Source: DASZTV01 sp035550655 (lineage in GTDB: Bacteria; Actinomycetota; Actinomycetes; JAFAQI01). From it: DNA of 64,000 bases. Shown piece after piece: positions 34,910-43,049 of the stretch. The stretch is taken from NCBI GenBank assembly GCA_035550655.1, contig DASZOU010000033.1:310001-374000 (forward strand), in the 5' to 3' direction. The translations under genes and the position numbers were made by a program. The notes under the pieces were generated by a model, which worked only from the letters and a program-made list of their open reading frames with translations, had not been told where the DNA came from and made no database searches. How positions within the stretch are numbered: position 1 is the first letter of the stretch; each line of letters starts with the position of its first letter.

Positions 34910-34926
34910 CGCTTATGACATAAGCG
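34910..34926. promoter_or_regulatory. 17-bp perfect palindrome in the MFS/TetR gap
   Basis: CGCTTATG-A-CATAAGCG between the divergent MFS exporter and TetR genes. The even, AT-centred form fits a TetR operator or an overlapping promoter -10 region. Confidence 0.55.
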
Positions 34927-34963
34927 GAGGCTGCTTCCGGTACGCTATCGGAGGCAACCTCCG
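34925..34963. promoter_or_regulatory. Paired CGGAGG-N3 operators, 24 bp apart
   Basis: CGGAGGCTGCTTCCG (34925-34939) and CGGAGGCAACCTCCG (34949-34963) are two near-identical quasi-palindromes whose starts are 24 bp apart. With the palindrome at 34910 they fill the control region of the MFS exporter and the TetR gene at 35016. Confidence 0.55.
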
Positions 34964-35015
34964 GTTAGCAAGCGGTTATTCCTGTGACCTGCACCACGGC
35001 CGGGAAACCACTCGC

Positions 35016-35660
35016 ATGGACTACACGAAGGGACCGACAGTGACGACGCGGGAGCTCGCCGGCGAGGCTCCCCGCACGCTGCGGGCGGATGCCCAGCGCA
35101 ACCGCGACAAGCTCGTCGAGTTCGCCGCCATCGCCTTCGCCCGCGACGGGATCGACACCTCGCTGGAGGAGATCGCCCGCACCGCCGGCGTCGGCATCGG
35201 AACGCTCTACCGCCACTTCCCCAGCCGCGACGCGCTGCTGGAAGCGGTCTTCCGTCGCAACGTCGACGACATCGCCGCCCAGGCCGACGAGCTGCTCGCG
35301 ACGCTTCCCGGTGACCAGGCTCTCGCCGAGTGGATGAGCCGGTTCGTGCGGTACGTCGCCACGAAGAAGGGCCTCGCCACTCACCTGAAGTCGGTCGTGT
35401 CCGCCGACGCCGAGATCTTCGCCTACAGCCACGCGAAGATGGACTCGGTGATGAAGCGCCTCGTCGAGGCCGCCGTCGCCGAGGGTTCGATTCGCTCCGA
35501 CGTCGACTACCACGACGTCCTCAAGGGCCTGTCCGGCGTCTGCATGATGTCCGACGTACCGGGCTGGCAGGACCAGGCGTGCCGGATCTCCGCCCTGCTG
35601 ATGGACGGCTTGCGGTACGGCGTCAACAAAGCAGAAACGAAGAAGCGCCGCTCCGCCTAG
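35016..35660 (+). CDS. TetR family regulator of the MFS exporter
   Basis: A 214-residue TetR protein. ADAQRNRDKLVEFAAIAFAR, the recognition region LEEIARTAGVGIGTLYRHFP and RDALLEAVF make the DNA-binding domain; the C-terminal half resembles the SACE_7040/drug-responsive group. ATG 35016 or GTG 35040 could be the start. It probably represses itself and the divergent MFS gene through the palindromes at 34910-34963. It may also affect the genes after it, which start 17 bp downstream on the same strand. Confidence 0.88.
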   Translation: MDYTKGPTVTTRELAGEAPRTLRADAQRNRDKLVEFAAIAFARDGIDTSLEEIARTAGVGIGTLYRHFPSRDALLEAVFRRNVDDIAAQADELLATLPGDQALAEWMSRFVRYVATKKGLATHLKSVVSADAEIFAYSHAKMDSVMKRLVEAAVAEGSIRSDVDYHDVLKGLSGVCMMSDVPGWQDQACRISALLMDGLRYGVNKAETKKRRSA

Positions 35661-35677
35661 GACCGGAGACTGGTCGC

Positions 35678-36145
35678 ATGTCCTACCAAGTCGATTTCAC
35701 GAACGTCTCGACCGTCGGTCTCGAGTCCTCGCCCGTAGCCGAGGCGCTGGCCGGACTGCGGGCGAACGAGGCGCGCTACTTCAAGAACAAGTACGACCAC
35801 ACCTACGTCACCGAGCCGGCGAGCAGCGCCAAGGCGAAGCGGACGATCGCGTGGGTCGCCAAGATCCTCAAGGAGGAGCGCGGCATCGTCATCGCCTCCC
35901 CACCCCTGGAGGCGACGGACATCGAGGTCGAGGGCATCCGCTGGCCGGAGGTGTTCTACGAGAGCGGGCTGGCGATCAATGTGCTCTACACCCTCGCGGA
36001 CGCCGGCAAGCGCGCGGTCGGGTTCAAGCTGTCCGACGGCATGGAGATCCCCGAGGAGCTGTCGGCGTTCAAGTTCGCCCGGCAGAAGTCCAAGCTCGCA
36101 GGAACCATCCGCGGCTCCTTCTTCGTGATCAAGAACGAATACTGA
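35678..36145 (+). CDS. Conserved-looking protein of unknown function
   Basis: A 155-residue soluble protein I do not recognise. It has no membrane segment, signal or cysteine. It mixes basic and aromatic stretches (RYFKNKYDHTYVTE, KRTIAWVAKILKEERG) with a beta-rich C-terminal end (TIRGSFFVIKNEY). GGAGACTGG precedes ATG 35678. It lies between the TetR gene and the LvaA-like kinase, 15 bp from the latter, so it may be transcribed with the 4-hydroxyacyl-CoA genes. The frame upstream of 35678 is shadow of TetR. Confidence 0.7.
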   Translation: MSYQVDFTNVSTVGLESSPVAEALAGLRANEARYFKNKYDHTYVTEPASSAKAKRTIAWVAKILKEERGIVIASPPLEATDIEVEGIRWPEVFYESGLAINVLYTLADAGKRAVGFKLSDGMEIPEELSAFKFARQKSKLAGTIRGSFFVIKNEY

Positions 36146-36160
36146 TTCCGCCGAGGCAGA

Positions 36161-37141
36161 ATGCCTCGTGTGGAGACCGAGCCGCTTGCCGACGTCGTCG
36201 CGGGCGCGCTCGGTTCAGCGGTCGAGATCCGAGACCTGCTCCGGCTGTCGGGCGGCGCCAGCCGGCAGACGTGGTCCTTCGACGCGGTCCATGACGGTGG
36301 CGTCGAGGAGCTGATCCTGCGGCTCGCGCCACAAGGCGCGGGCGACGAAGTCGGCGCGACGATGCTGCTCGAAGCCACCTTGATGCGCGAAGCCGCGAGG
36401 GTCGGCGCGCCGGTTCCCGAGGTGCTGGCCGCGAGCGGCGACCGCGAGCCGCTGGGCGCGTCGTACATCGTCATGCGCCGGGTGGCGGGCGAGACGATCG
36501 CCCGCAAGATCCTGCGCGACGAGCAGTACGCCGAGATCCGCCGCGACCTCGCGGCGCAGTGCGGCGAGATCCTCGGCCGCCTGCACCAGATGGACGCGAG
36601 TGCACTTCCCCCGATGGCGGACTCCTACCAGCTCGACGGGCTGCGGGCGGTGCTCGACGGCAGCGGCGTCGTGTCACCGATGCTCGAGCTGGCGCTGCGA
36701 TGGCTAGCCCGGAACCGGCCGCCTTTGTCGCGGCAGACCGTCGTACACGGCGACTTCCGCAACGGCAACCTCGTCGTCGGCAGCGACGGCGTGCGCGCCG
36801 TCCTCGACTGGGAGCTCGCGCACGTCGGCGACCCGATGGAGGACCTCGGCTGGCTGTGCACGCGAGCCTGGCGCTTCGGCGGCAGCGGGCCGGTCGGCGG
36901 GTTCGGGGACTACGACGACCTGTTCGCGGCCTACGAGAAAGCCTCGGGCATCGAGGTCGATCCCGACGTCGTCCGGTGGTGGGAGCTGCTCGGCACGGTG
37001 AAGTGGGGTGTCATCTGCGTGGTGCAGGCCAACCGTCACCTCACCGGCGGTCAGCGCTCGGTCGAGCTCGCGGCGATCGGACGTCGCCTCGCCGAGCAGG
37101 AGTACGACGTGCTGAACCTTCTCGAGGAGCTGACCGCCTGA
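36161..37141 (+). CDS. LvaA-like phosphotransferase (acyl-CoA hydroxyl kinase family)
   Basis: A 326-residue APH/ACAD10-11 kinase-fold protein. LSGGASRQTWSFDA is the nucleotide loop, the catalytic loop reads VVHGDFRNGNLVVG and the metal-binding motif AVLDWELAHVGDPMEDLGW. In Pseudomonas, LvaA of this family with the small LvaB phosphorylates 4-hydroxyacyl-CoA and LvaC then removes the phosphate. The same three-gene order is seen here (kinase, DUF6285, acyl-CoA dehydrogenase), so a role in 4-hydroxy-acid breakdown is likely but inferred. Its stop overlaps the next start (TGATG). Confidence 0.85.
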   Translation: MPRVETEPLADVVAGALGSAVEIRDLLRLSGGASRQTWSFDAVHDGGVEELILRLAPQGAGDEVGATMLLEATLMREAARVGAPVPEVLAASGDREPLGASYIVMRRVAGETIARKILRDEQYAEIRRDLAAQCGEILGRLHQMDASALPPMADSYQLDGLRAVLDGSGVVSPMLELALRWLARNRPPLSRQTVVHGDFRNGNLVVGSDGVRAVLDWELAHVGDPMEDLGWLCTRAWRFGGSGPVGGFGDYDDLFAAYEKASGIEVDPDVVRWWELLGTVKWGVICVVQANRHLTGGQRSVELAAIGRRLAEQEYDVLNLLEELTA

Positions 37142-37467
37142 TGTACCCGAGTGCGGCGCAGCTGGCCGAGGCCGTCGAGGGCTTCCTTCGCGAGGAGCTG
37201 ATGCCGGCACTCGAAGGCCGGCTGCAGTTCCAGACCCTGGTCGCGGCGAACGTCATGGCAATCCTCACCCGCGAGCTCACCGACGGCCCGCGAGCGGCCG
37301 CGGATCATCAGGAGGCACTCGCCGTACTCGGCGTGGCGGACGACGAGGAGCTGGTCGCCGCGATCCGAACCGGCGACATGGACGGGCGGATGGTCGAGCT
37401 CCTCGCCGCACTCCGCCCGTCGGTCGAGGCCAACCTCCTGATCGCCAACCCGAAGCATCTGGCCTAG
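37141..37467 (+). CDS. DUF6285 protein, LvaB-like kinase partner
   Basis: A 108-residue helical protein that begins YPSAAQLAEAVEGFLREELM and contains FQTLVAANVMAILTREL and ADDEELVAAIRTGDMD, the DUF6285 pattern. Small proteins of this kind follow the kinase in LvaAB-type pairs and are needed for its activity. ATG 37141 shares a base with the kinase stop (TGATG), matching tight co-translation. Confidence 0.8.
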   Translation: MYPSAAQLAEAVEGFLREELMPALEGRLQFQTLVAANVMAILTRELTDGPRAAADHQEALAVLGVADDEELVAAIRTGDMDGRMVELLAALRPSVEANLLIANPKHLA

Positions 37468-37515
37468 GTTTCCGTTGAAGGTGCAGGCGGGGCCGGTACC
37501 GCTGTTGCGTGGAAG

Positions 37516-38799
37516 ATGGGGGTAGAGGACGTGGATTTCGCGCTCCCCAAGGACCTCGCGGACTACCTCGTCGAGCTCGACGAGTTCGTCGAGCGGGAGA
37601 TCAAGCCGCTCGAAGCGGAGAACGACAACATCCGCTTCTTCGACCACCGGCGCGAGGACGCGCGCACCGACTGGGACCGCGGTGGTCTGCCCAACCACGA
37701 GTGGGAGGCACTGCTCGGGGAGGCGCGGCGGCGAGCCGATGTGGCTGGTCACTACCGCTTCCCCTACCCCAAGGAGTACGGCGGCAAGGACGGCTCGAAC
37801 CTCGCGATGGCGGTGATCCGCGAGCACCTCGCCGCGAAGGGCTTAGGGCTGCACTGCGACCTGCAGAACGAGCACTCGATCGTTGGCAACAACGTGGGGC
37901 TGCTGCTCATGCTGCACTACGGCAGCGAGGCGCAGCAGAAGGAGTGGATCGACGACCTGCTCAACGCCCGCAAGTTCTTCGCGTTCGGCATCACCGAGCC
38001 GGAGCACGGTTCGGACGCGACATTCATGGAGACGTCCGCGGTCCGCGACGGCGACGAGTGGGTCATCAACGGCGAGAAGACCTGGAACACAGGCATCCAT
38101 GTCGCCGCCTACGACATGATCATGGCCCGCACCTCTGGCTCGCCCGGAGACGGCCACGGCATCACCGCGTTCCTGGTCCCGACGGACGCCCCCGGCTTCA
38201 AGGTGGAGGAGTACCTCTGGACGTTCAACATGCCGACCGACCACGCGCACGTGTCGCTGACGGACGTCCGCGTCCCGCACTCCGCGATCTTCGGCGAGGA
38301 GGGCCGCGGCCTCGCGATCGTGCAGCACTTCTTCAACGAGAACCGGATCCGGCAGGCCGCGTCGAGTCTCGGCGCCGCGCAGTTCTGCATCAATGAGTCG
38401 GTGGAGTACGCCAAGGTGCGCGCGCCGTTCGGCAAGCCGCTCGCGACGAACCAGGCGATCCAGTTCCCGCTGGTCGAGCTGCAGACGCAAGCCGAGATGC
38501 TGCGCGCCCTGATTCACAAGACCGCGTGGCGCATGGACACAGAGGGCGTGTTCGCGGCCTCTCGTGAGGTGTCGATGTGCAACTACTGGGCGAACCGGCT
38601 GTGCTGCCAGGCCGCCGACCAGGCGATGCAGGTGCACGGCGGGCTCGGCTACTCGCGGCACAAGCCGTTCGAGCACATCTACCGCCACCATCGGCGCTAC
38701 CGGATCACCGAGGGCTCCGACGAGATCCAGATGCGCCGGATCGCGGGCTACATGTTCGGCTTCATGAAGCAGCAGGCCCCCAAAGGCGTCAGTGAGTAA
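37516..38799 (+). CDS. Acyl-CoA dehydrogenase family protein, LvaC-like
   Basis: A 427-residue acyl-CoA dehydrogenase. FPYPKEYGGKDGSNLAMAVI, ITEPEHGSDATFMETSA, WVINGEKTWNTGIHVA and QVHGGLGYSRHKPFEHIYR are present, and the loop RITEGSDEIQMRRIAG keeps the catalytic glutamate. Following a kinase and a DUF6285 gene, it may carry out the phosphate-eliminating step of 4-hydroxyacyl-CoA conversion as LvaC does, rather than an ordinary oxidation; sequence alone cannot decide. Its end overlaps the ABC ATPase start by 8 bp. Confidence 0.85.
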   Translation: MGVEDVDFALPKDLADYLVELDEFVEREIKPLEAENDNIRFFDHRREDARTDWDRGGLPNHEWEALLGEARRRADVAGHYRFPYPKEYGGKDGSNLAMAVIREHLAAKGLGLHCDLQNEHSIVGNNVGLLLMLHYGSEAQQKEWIDDLLNARKFFAFGITEPEHGSDATFMETSAVRDGDEWVINGEKTWNTGIHVAAYDMIMARTSGSPGDGHGITAFLVPTDAPGFKVEEYLWTFNMPTDHAHVSLTDVRVPHSAIFGEEGRGLAIVQHFFNENRIRQAASSLGAAQFCINESVEYAKVRAPFGKPLATNQAIQFPLVELQTQAEMLRALIHKTAWRMDTEGVFAASREVSMCNYWANRLCCQAADQAMQVHGGLGYSRHKPFEHIYRHHRRYRITEGSDEIQMRRIAGYMFGFMKQQAPKGVSE

Positions 38800-39721
38800 A
38801 GAGGTCGCCGTCCGGGTCCGCGGGCTGACCAAGCAGTACGGCGACGTGCACGCGGTCGACGGGATCGACCTCGACATTCACGCCGGCGAGGTGTTCGCCC
38901 TGCTGGGGCCCAACGGCGCAGGCAAGACGACCACGGTGGAGATCCTCGAAGGGTTCCGGCAGCGCGACGGGGGAACCGTCCAGGTCCTCGGGCTCGACCC
39001 GGGAGCCGAGCGGGCGGCGTTGAAGGAGCGGATCGGCATCGTCCTGCAGGCAAGCGGCATCGAGCCGTACCTGACCGTCGCCGAGACGATCCGCCTGTAC
39101 GCGTACTACTACCCGCGCCCCCGCCAGGTCGACGAGATCGTGGAGCTGGTCGGGTTGCAGTCCAAACGCGACACCCGCGTGGTCAAGCTGTCAGGCGGTC
39201 AGCGGCGGCGCCTCGACGTCGCGATCGCGTTGGCCGGCGACCCCGATCTGCTCTTTCTCGATGAGCCCACGACCGGATTCGACCCGGCAGCCCGCCAAGA
39301 GGCGTGGCAGATCGTGAGAGACCTGGCAGGAATCGGCAAGACGGTCCTGCTCACCACCCACTACCTCGACGAGGCCGAGCAGCTTGCCGACCGCGTCGCG
39401 ATCATCGCCAGCGGGAAGATCGTCGTCGAGGACGCGCCGGCTCGCCTTGGCGGGCGGGACCGGCAGCGGCCGCGCCTGATCTTCCGGGTCCCGGACGGCG
39501 TATCTCCTCCGCGTGGCCTCGACGCCACCACCGACGCCAACGGGTTGTGCGTCCTCGAGCCGCAGGACCTGGCTGACACGCTGTACCGGCTCACCGGCTG
39601 GGCGCGACGTAACGGCGTCTCGCTCGACGACCTCCAGCTGCAACGGCCCACCCTCGAGCACACGTACCTGCAGCTCCTCGCGGATCACGCCGCCGCGGAA
39701 CGGGACGGAGTCCCGTCGTGA
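38792..39721 (+). CDS. ABC-2 exporter ATP-binding protein
   Basis: A 309-residue DrrA/CcmA-like ATPase. Walker A is LLGPNGAGKTTTVEILEGF, the signature VKLSGGQRRRLDVAIAL, and Walker B LLFLDEPTTGFDPAA. A C-terminal domain of about 90 residues (LIFRVPDGVSPP onward) is usual in DrrA-type exporters. GTG 38792 lies inside the end of the dehydrogenase gene. It drives the permease at 39718. Confidence 0.92.
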   Translation: MSKEVAVRVRGLTKQYGDVHAVDGIDLDIHAGEVFALLGPNGAGKTTTVEILEGFRQRDGGTVQVLGLDPGAERAALKERIGIVLQASGIEPYLTVAETIRLYAYYYPRPRQVDEIVELVGLQSKRDTRVVKLSGGQRRRLDVAIALAGDPDLLFLDEPTTGFDPAARQEAWQIVRDLAGIGKTVLLTTHYLDEAEQLADRVAIIASGKIVVEDAPARLGGRDRQRPRLIFRVPDGVSPPRGLDATTDANGLCVLEPQDLADTLYRLTGWARRNGVSLDDLQLQRPTLEHTYLQLLADHAAAERDGVPS

Positions 39722-40485
39722 GGTTCCTGCGGATGACGAGCTTCCAGCTCCGCTACGTCAACAAGGCGTACTGGCGCAATCCCGCAGCCGCCTTTTTCAC
39801 GTTCGCGTTCCCGTTGATGTTCCTCGTCATCTTCACCTCGCTGCTCGGCGACGGCCGGGTGTTTCTCTTCGGCCGTGCACTGCATCAATCCACCTACTAC
39901 GTGGCGCAGATGGCAGCCTTCGGGGTGATTTCGGCGTGCTACGTCTATGTCGGCGTTGCACTGGCCGTCCAACGCGATCTTGGCATCCTCAAGCGCGCGA
40001 GCGGCACACCGATGCCGCCTCTCGTGTTCTTCGCGGCACGCGTGATGCATGCGCTGCTCATCGCAGTCATGCTGGTTGCGATCACCGCCGGCTTCGGCCA
40101 CGTCGCCTACCACGCCGACCTGCCTGGTGGACTGTCGCTGCTTCGGTTCCTGGTCATGCTTGCGGTCGGGTCGATGTCGTTCTGCGCGCTCGGCTTCGCC
40201 GTCACCGTCGTCATACCGAACGCCGATGCCGCAACGCCCATCGTCAACGCGACGATCCTGCCGTTGCTGTTCCTGTCCGGGGTCTTCATCCCGCTCGGCG
40301 ACGACGCCGCCGGCTGGGTCAAGTGGGTCGGGCGAATCTTCCCGGTTCGGCACTTCGCGAACGGCATGCTCTCCGGCTTCCTCGGCACTCCGTTTCAATG
40401 GCGCGACGTCGTGGTGGTCGCAGCGTGGGGTGCCGCCGGCTTGCTCGTCGCCGTACGCCGCTTCAGCTGGGAGCCTCGCACCTGA
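39718..40485 (+). CDS. ABC-2 exporter permease
   Basis: A 255-residue ABC-2 membrane protein with six hydrophobic helices, including FFTFAFPLMFLVIFTSLLG, LLIAVMLVAITAGFGHVAY and TILPLLFLSGVFIPLG, the last being the conserved late motif of DrrB-type permeases. GTGA overlap with the ATPase. The exported substrate is unknown; candidates are lipids or drugs. Confidence 0.9.
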   Translation: MRFLRMTSFQLRYVNKAYWRNPAAAFFTFAFPLMFLVIFTSLLGDGRVFLFGRALHQSTYYVAQMAAFGVISACYVYVGVALAVQRDLGILKRASGTPMPPLVFFAARVMHALLIAVMLVAITAGFGHVAYHADLPGGLSLLRFLVMLAVGSMSFCALGFAVTVVIPNADAATPIVNATILPLLFLSGVFIPLGDDAAGWVKWVGRIFPVRHFANGMLSGFLGTPFQWRDVVVVAAWGAAGLLVAVRRFSWEPRT

Positions 40486-41339
40486 TGAGCGACACCCCCG
40501 CGCCAAGCGATGGCCGCACGACAGCCTGGCAACGGATGGCCCTGCGACGGTTGCGCCGCAAGGCCGGCCGGGGCAAGGGCGAGCCGTTACAGGCCGAGGA
40601 CTGGGAGGCGCTCTGGCAGATCACGCACGACACCGGGCGCGTGATCAAGCGGCTGTGGCTGACCCTGCCGAGCAGCCCCCGGTGCGGGATCTGCAGCGCG
40701 CCGTTCGCCGGCGTCGGCCAGTACGTCGCCCGGCCGCTCGGCTACAAGTCGTCGCGGAAGAACCCCAACTTCTGCGCCAGCTGCATCGAGATGTCGCCGC
40801 CCGGCGGCGCGACGATGGTCGTGGGGATCCTGTTCGCCGACATCCGTGGCTTCACCACCGCGGCTGAGGACGCCGACCCGATCGAGCTGTCGAAGCTGCT
40901 GCGCCGCTTCTACGGCTGCGCGGAGTCGGCGCTGTTCCCCGAGGCGATCATCGACAAGCTGATCGGCGACGAGGTGATGGCGCTGTATCTCGCGCCGCTG
41001 CTTCCGGACACCGACGTCCCCGCGCTGATGCTGCGGCACGCCCGCAACCTGCTGACCTCGATCGGGTACGGCAGCACGGAGGGCCCGTTCGTCGAGGTCG
41101 GGGTCGGGCTGGACTTCGGCGAGGCGTTCGTCGGGAACATCGGCGACAGCGCCGTCTACGACTTCACCGCGATCGGGGATGTCGTCAACACCGCCTCCCG
41201 GCTGCAGGGGCAGGCCAAGCCGGGCGAGATCCTCGCCTCGAGCCGGGTGGTCGTTGATGGCGGGATCGGCAAGCGGGTCGAGGTGAGGCTCAAGGGCAAG
41301 CGCGAGCCTGAGGTGGCGTACCGCATCTCGGCTCGGTAA
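40485..41339 (+). CDS. Class III adenylate/guanylate cyclase with Cys-pair module
   Basis: A 284-residue protein. Residues 60-105 hold two cysteine pairs (CGICSAPF and NFCASCIE) spaced about 35 residues apart, a probable zinc module. The cyclase homology domain follows: LFADIRGFTTAAED with a metal Asp, DKLIGDEVMALY with the second Asp, and YDFTAIGDVVNTASRLQ with the transition-state Asn and Arg. All key residues are kept, so it should be active; substrate choice (ATP or GTP) is not certain. Its TGATG overlap with the exporter permease is unusual and suggests linked expression. Confidence 0.88.
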   Translation: MSDTPAPSDGRTTAWQRMALRRLRRKAGRGKGEPLQAEDWEALWQITHDTGRVIKRLWLTLPSSPRCGICSAPFAGVGQYVARPLGYKSSRKNPNFCASCIEMSPPGGATMVVGILFADIRGFTTAAEDADPIELSKLLRRFYGCAESALFPEAIIDKLIGDEVMALYLAPLLPDTDVPALMLRHARNLLTSIGYGSTEGPFVEVGVGLDFGEAFVGNIGDSAVYDFTAIGDVVNTASRLQGQAKPGEILASSRVVVDGGIGKRVEVRLKGKREPEVAYRISAR

Positions 41340-41340
41340 C

Positions 41341-41453
41341 GCCGGGCATCGCCCCCTTTCCTCGGGCCGCGCCGGTCATCGCCGCCTTTCCTCGGTAGGG
41401 CGCTCCGAAAACCGCGGAGCGCCGCAGCCCTCGGACCGGTGGCGATGCCCGGC
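41341..41453. repeat. Nested inverted repeats after the cyclase gene
   Basis: Outer arms GCCGGGCATCGCC (41341-41353) and GGCGATGCCCGGC (41441-41453) enclose a hairpin GGCGCTCCG/CGGAGCGCC (41399-41407, 41415-41423) and a direct repeat CATCGCC-N-CCTTTCCTCGG. The block starts 2 bp past the cyclase stop and likely ends transcription, but the size and nested symmetry also fit a REP-like element. Confidence 0.6.
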
Positions 41454-41613
41454 GCCTTCGGGTCGGGTCGAAATCCCTGGTTACTCATGTCGGGAGGCTC
41501 TAGCGGCACGCGTCTGGCCGGTTGATCGTTGAGTCGTGATCGTCCATGACTACTGCGGATCCCGGTGCGAGGGAGTCGGCGGAGGGCGGGCCGAAGCCCC
41601 GCGCAGCGTGACG

Positions 41614-41832
41614 ATGACTCCTGTCACGCACCCGACGAGCAACCGGATCGTCAGGGCACCGTCGCGCGCGAACGTCAGGCATCGGGAGCGGAGCACCGAC
41701 ACCGCGTTCCACTGCGGCCGCTGCCACGCCGTCATGTTCTACGACGACGCCGAGCTCGATCACCGCCACTGCATCTACGTGTGCGGGGTGTGTGGCGGGC
41801 TCAACCAGTTGCAGGCCGGGCATCTGAACTAG
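41614..41832 (+). CDS. Small zinc-ribbon protein
   Basis: A 72-residue protein with FHCGRCHAVMFYDDAELDHR followed by HCIYVCGVCGGLNQL, two CxxC pairs forming a likely zinc ribbon. Codons have the high third-position GC of real genes. The ribbon is not of the type at 12514 and has no linker or anchor. ATG 41614 is chosen over GTG 41608 and GTG 41536 for lack of any better signal. The partner is unknown. Confidence 0.55.
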   Translation: MTPVTHPTSNRIVRAPSRANVRHRERSTDTAFHCGRCHAVMFYDDAELDHRHCIYVCGVCGGLNQLQAGHLN

Positions 41833-41912
41833 GCGCCGAACCAGTCCGATTCACAGCGACTTCGCAGGTGATCCTCACGTTGCGTTGAGGTGCCGCAGCG
41901 AGTCTGATCGCC

Positions 41913-43049
41913 ATGAGCACTGCACTCGACGTGACGCAAGCGGCGAGACCAGCCGGCGTCGCCGTACCCGTGGTGGACATCGTCGTTCCCGTCTACAACG
42001 AGGAGCGGGATCTGGAGAAGTCGGTTCGGCGGTTGCACGAGTACCTGACGACGTCGTTTCCGCTCGCTGCGCGGATCACGATCGCTGACAACGCGAGCAC
42101 CGATGGGACCGCCCTCATCGCGCATCGGCTGTCGAGCGAGCTGGCGGACGTCCGGCTGGTCTCGCTGACCGAGAAGGGTCGTGGCCGGGCGCTGCGGCAG
42201 GCATGGTTGAGCAGCGATGCCGTGGTCGTGGCCTACATGGACGTCGATCTCTCCACCGACCTCAACGCGCTGCTGCCGCTGGTCGCGCCACTGCTCTCGG
42301 GGCACAGCGACGTGGCGATCGGAAGCCGGCTCGCCGGTAGTGCGCGGGTGCTGCGGGGGCCCAAGCGCGAGCTGATCTCGCGTTGCTACAACGCGATCCT
42401 GCATGCCGTGCTGGCGACGCGGTTCTCCGATGCGCAGTGCGGCTTCAAGGCGGTCCGCGCGGAGGTTGCCCGTGGCTTGCTGCCTCAGGTCGAGGACAAC
42501 GCGTGGTTCTTCGACACCGAACTGCTCGTGCTCGCACAACGCGGCGGGATGCGGATCCATGAGGTGCCGGTCGACTGGGTCGACGACCCGGACAGCCGGG
42601 TCGAGATCCTCCCGACGGCGATCGCGGACCTCAAGGGAGTCGCGCGCCTTGCACGCGGGCCGTTCCGGCAGGTGCTGCGCTTTGCCGCGATCGGCGTGGT
42701 GAGCACGGCCGCGTACGTTGCGCTGTACGCGGGGCTCCGGCTGGCGATGGCGGCACAGGTCGCGAACGCGATCGCGCTGCTCGTGACGGCCGTTGCAAAC
42801 ACCGCCGCCAACCGGCGCATGACCTTCGACGTCAGGGGCCGCGCCAACGCGCTGCGTCATCAGGTGCAAGGGCTCGGCATCTTCGGGCTCGCCCTCGCCG
42901 TCACCTCGGGCTCGCTCGCCGCCCTTCACACCGCGAGCCGTCACCCGTCGCGAGGCGTCGAGATCGCCGTCCTCGTGCTCGCCAATCTCATCGCCACCGC
43001 CTTGCGCTTCGTGTTGCTGCGTCGCGCCTTCCAAAGGAGTCTCCCGTGA
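41913..43049 (+). CDS. GT2 glycosyltransferase with GtrA-like membrane domain
   Basis: A 378-residue protein. The N-terminal GT2 domain has VDIVVPVYNEERDLEKSVRR, the nucleotide-sugar motif MDVDLSTDLNALLPLVAPL and SDAQCGFKAVRAEVARGL, close to dolichyl/polyprenyl-phosphate glucosyltransferases. From about residue 245 four hydrophobic helices form a GtrA-like domain (AAIGVVSTAAYVALYAGL, ANAIALLVTAVANTAANRR), which flips lipid-linked sugars. It likely makes and presents a polyprenyl-phosphate sugar for the next enzyme, whose GTG start overlaps its stop. Confidence 0.9.
   Translation: MSTALDVTQAARPAGVAVPVVDIVVPVYNEERDLEKSVRRLHEYLTTSFPLAARITIADNASTDGTALIAHRLSSELADVRLVSLTEKGRGRALRQAWLSSDAVVVAYMDVDLSTDLNALLPLVAPLLSGHSDVAIGSRLAGSARVLRGPKRELISRCYNAILHAVLATRFSDAQCGFKAVRAEVARGLLPQVEDNAWFFDTELLVLAQRGGMRIHEVPVDWVDDPDSRVEILPTAIADLKGVARLARGPFRQVLRFAAIGVVSTAAYVALYAGLRLAMAAQVANAIALLVTAVANTAANRRMTFDVRGRANALRHQVQGLGIFGLALAVTSGSLAALHTASRHPSRGVEIAVLVLANLIATALRFVLLRRAFQRSLP

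Noticed and set aside
37516..38877. Minus-strand frame covering the LvaC-like gene
   Set aside because: It lacks any motif and the plus frame has all acyl-CoA dehydrogenase landmarks.
41341..41453. CRISPR-like repeats
   Set aside because: Only two imperfect direct repeats and inverted arms; no spacer array or cas gene.
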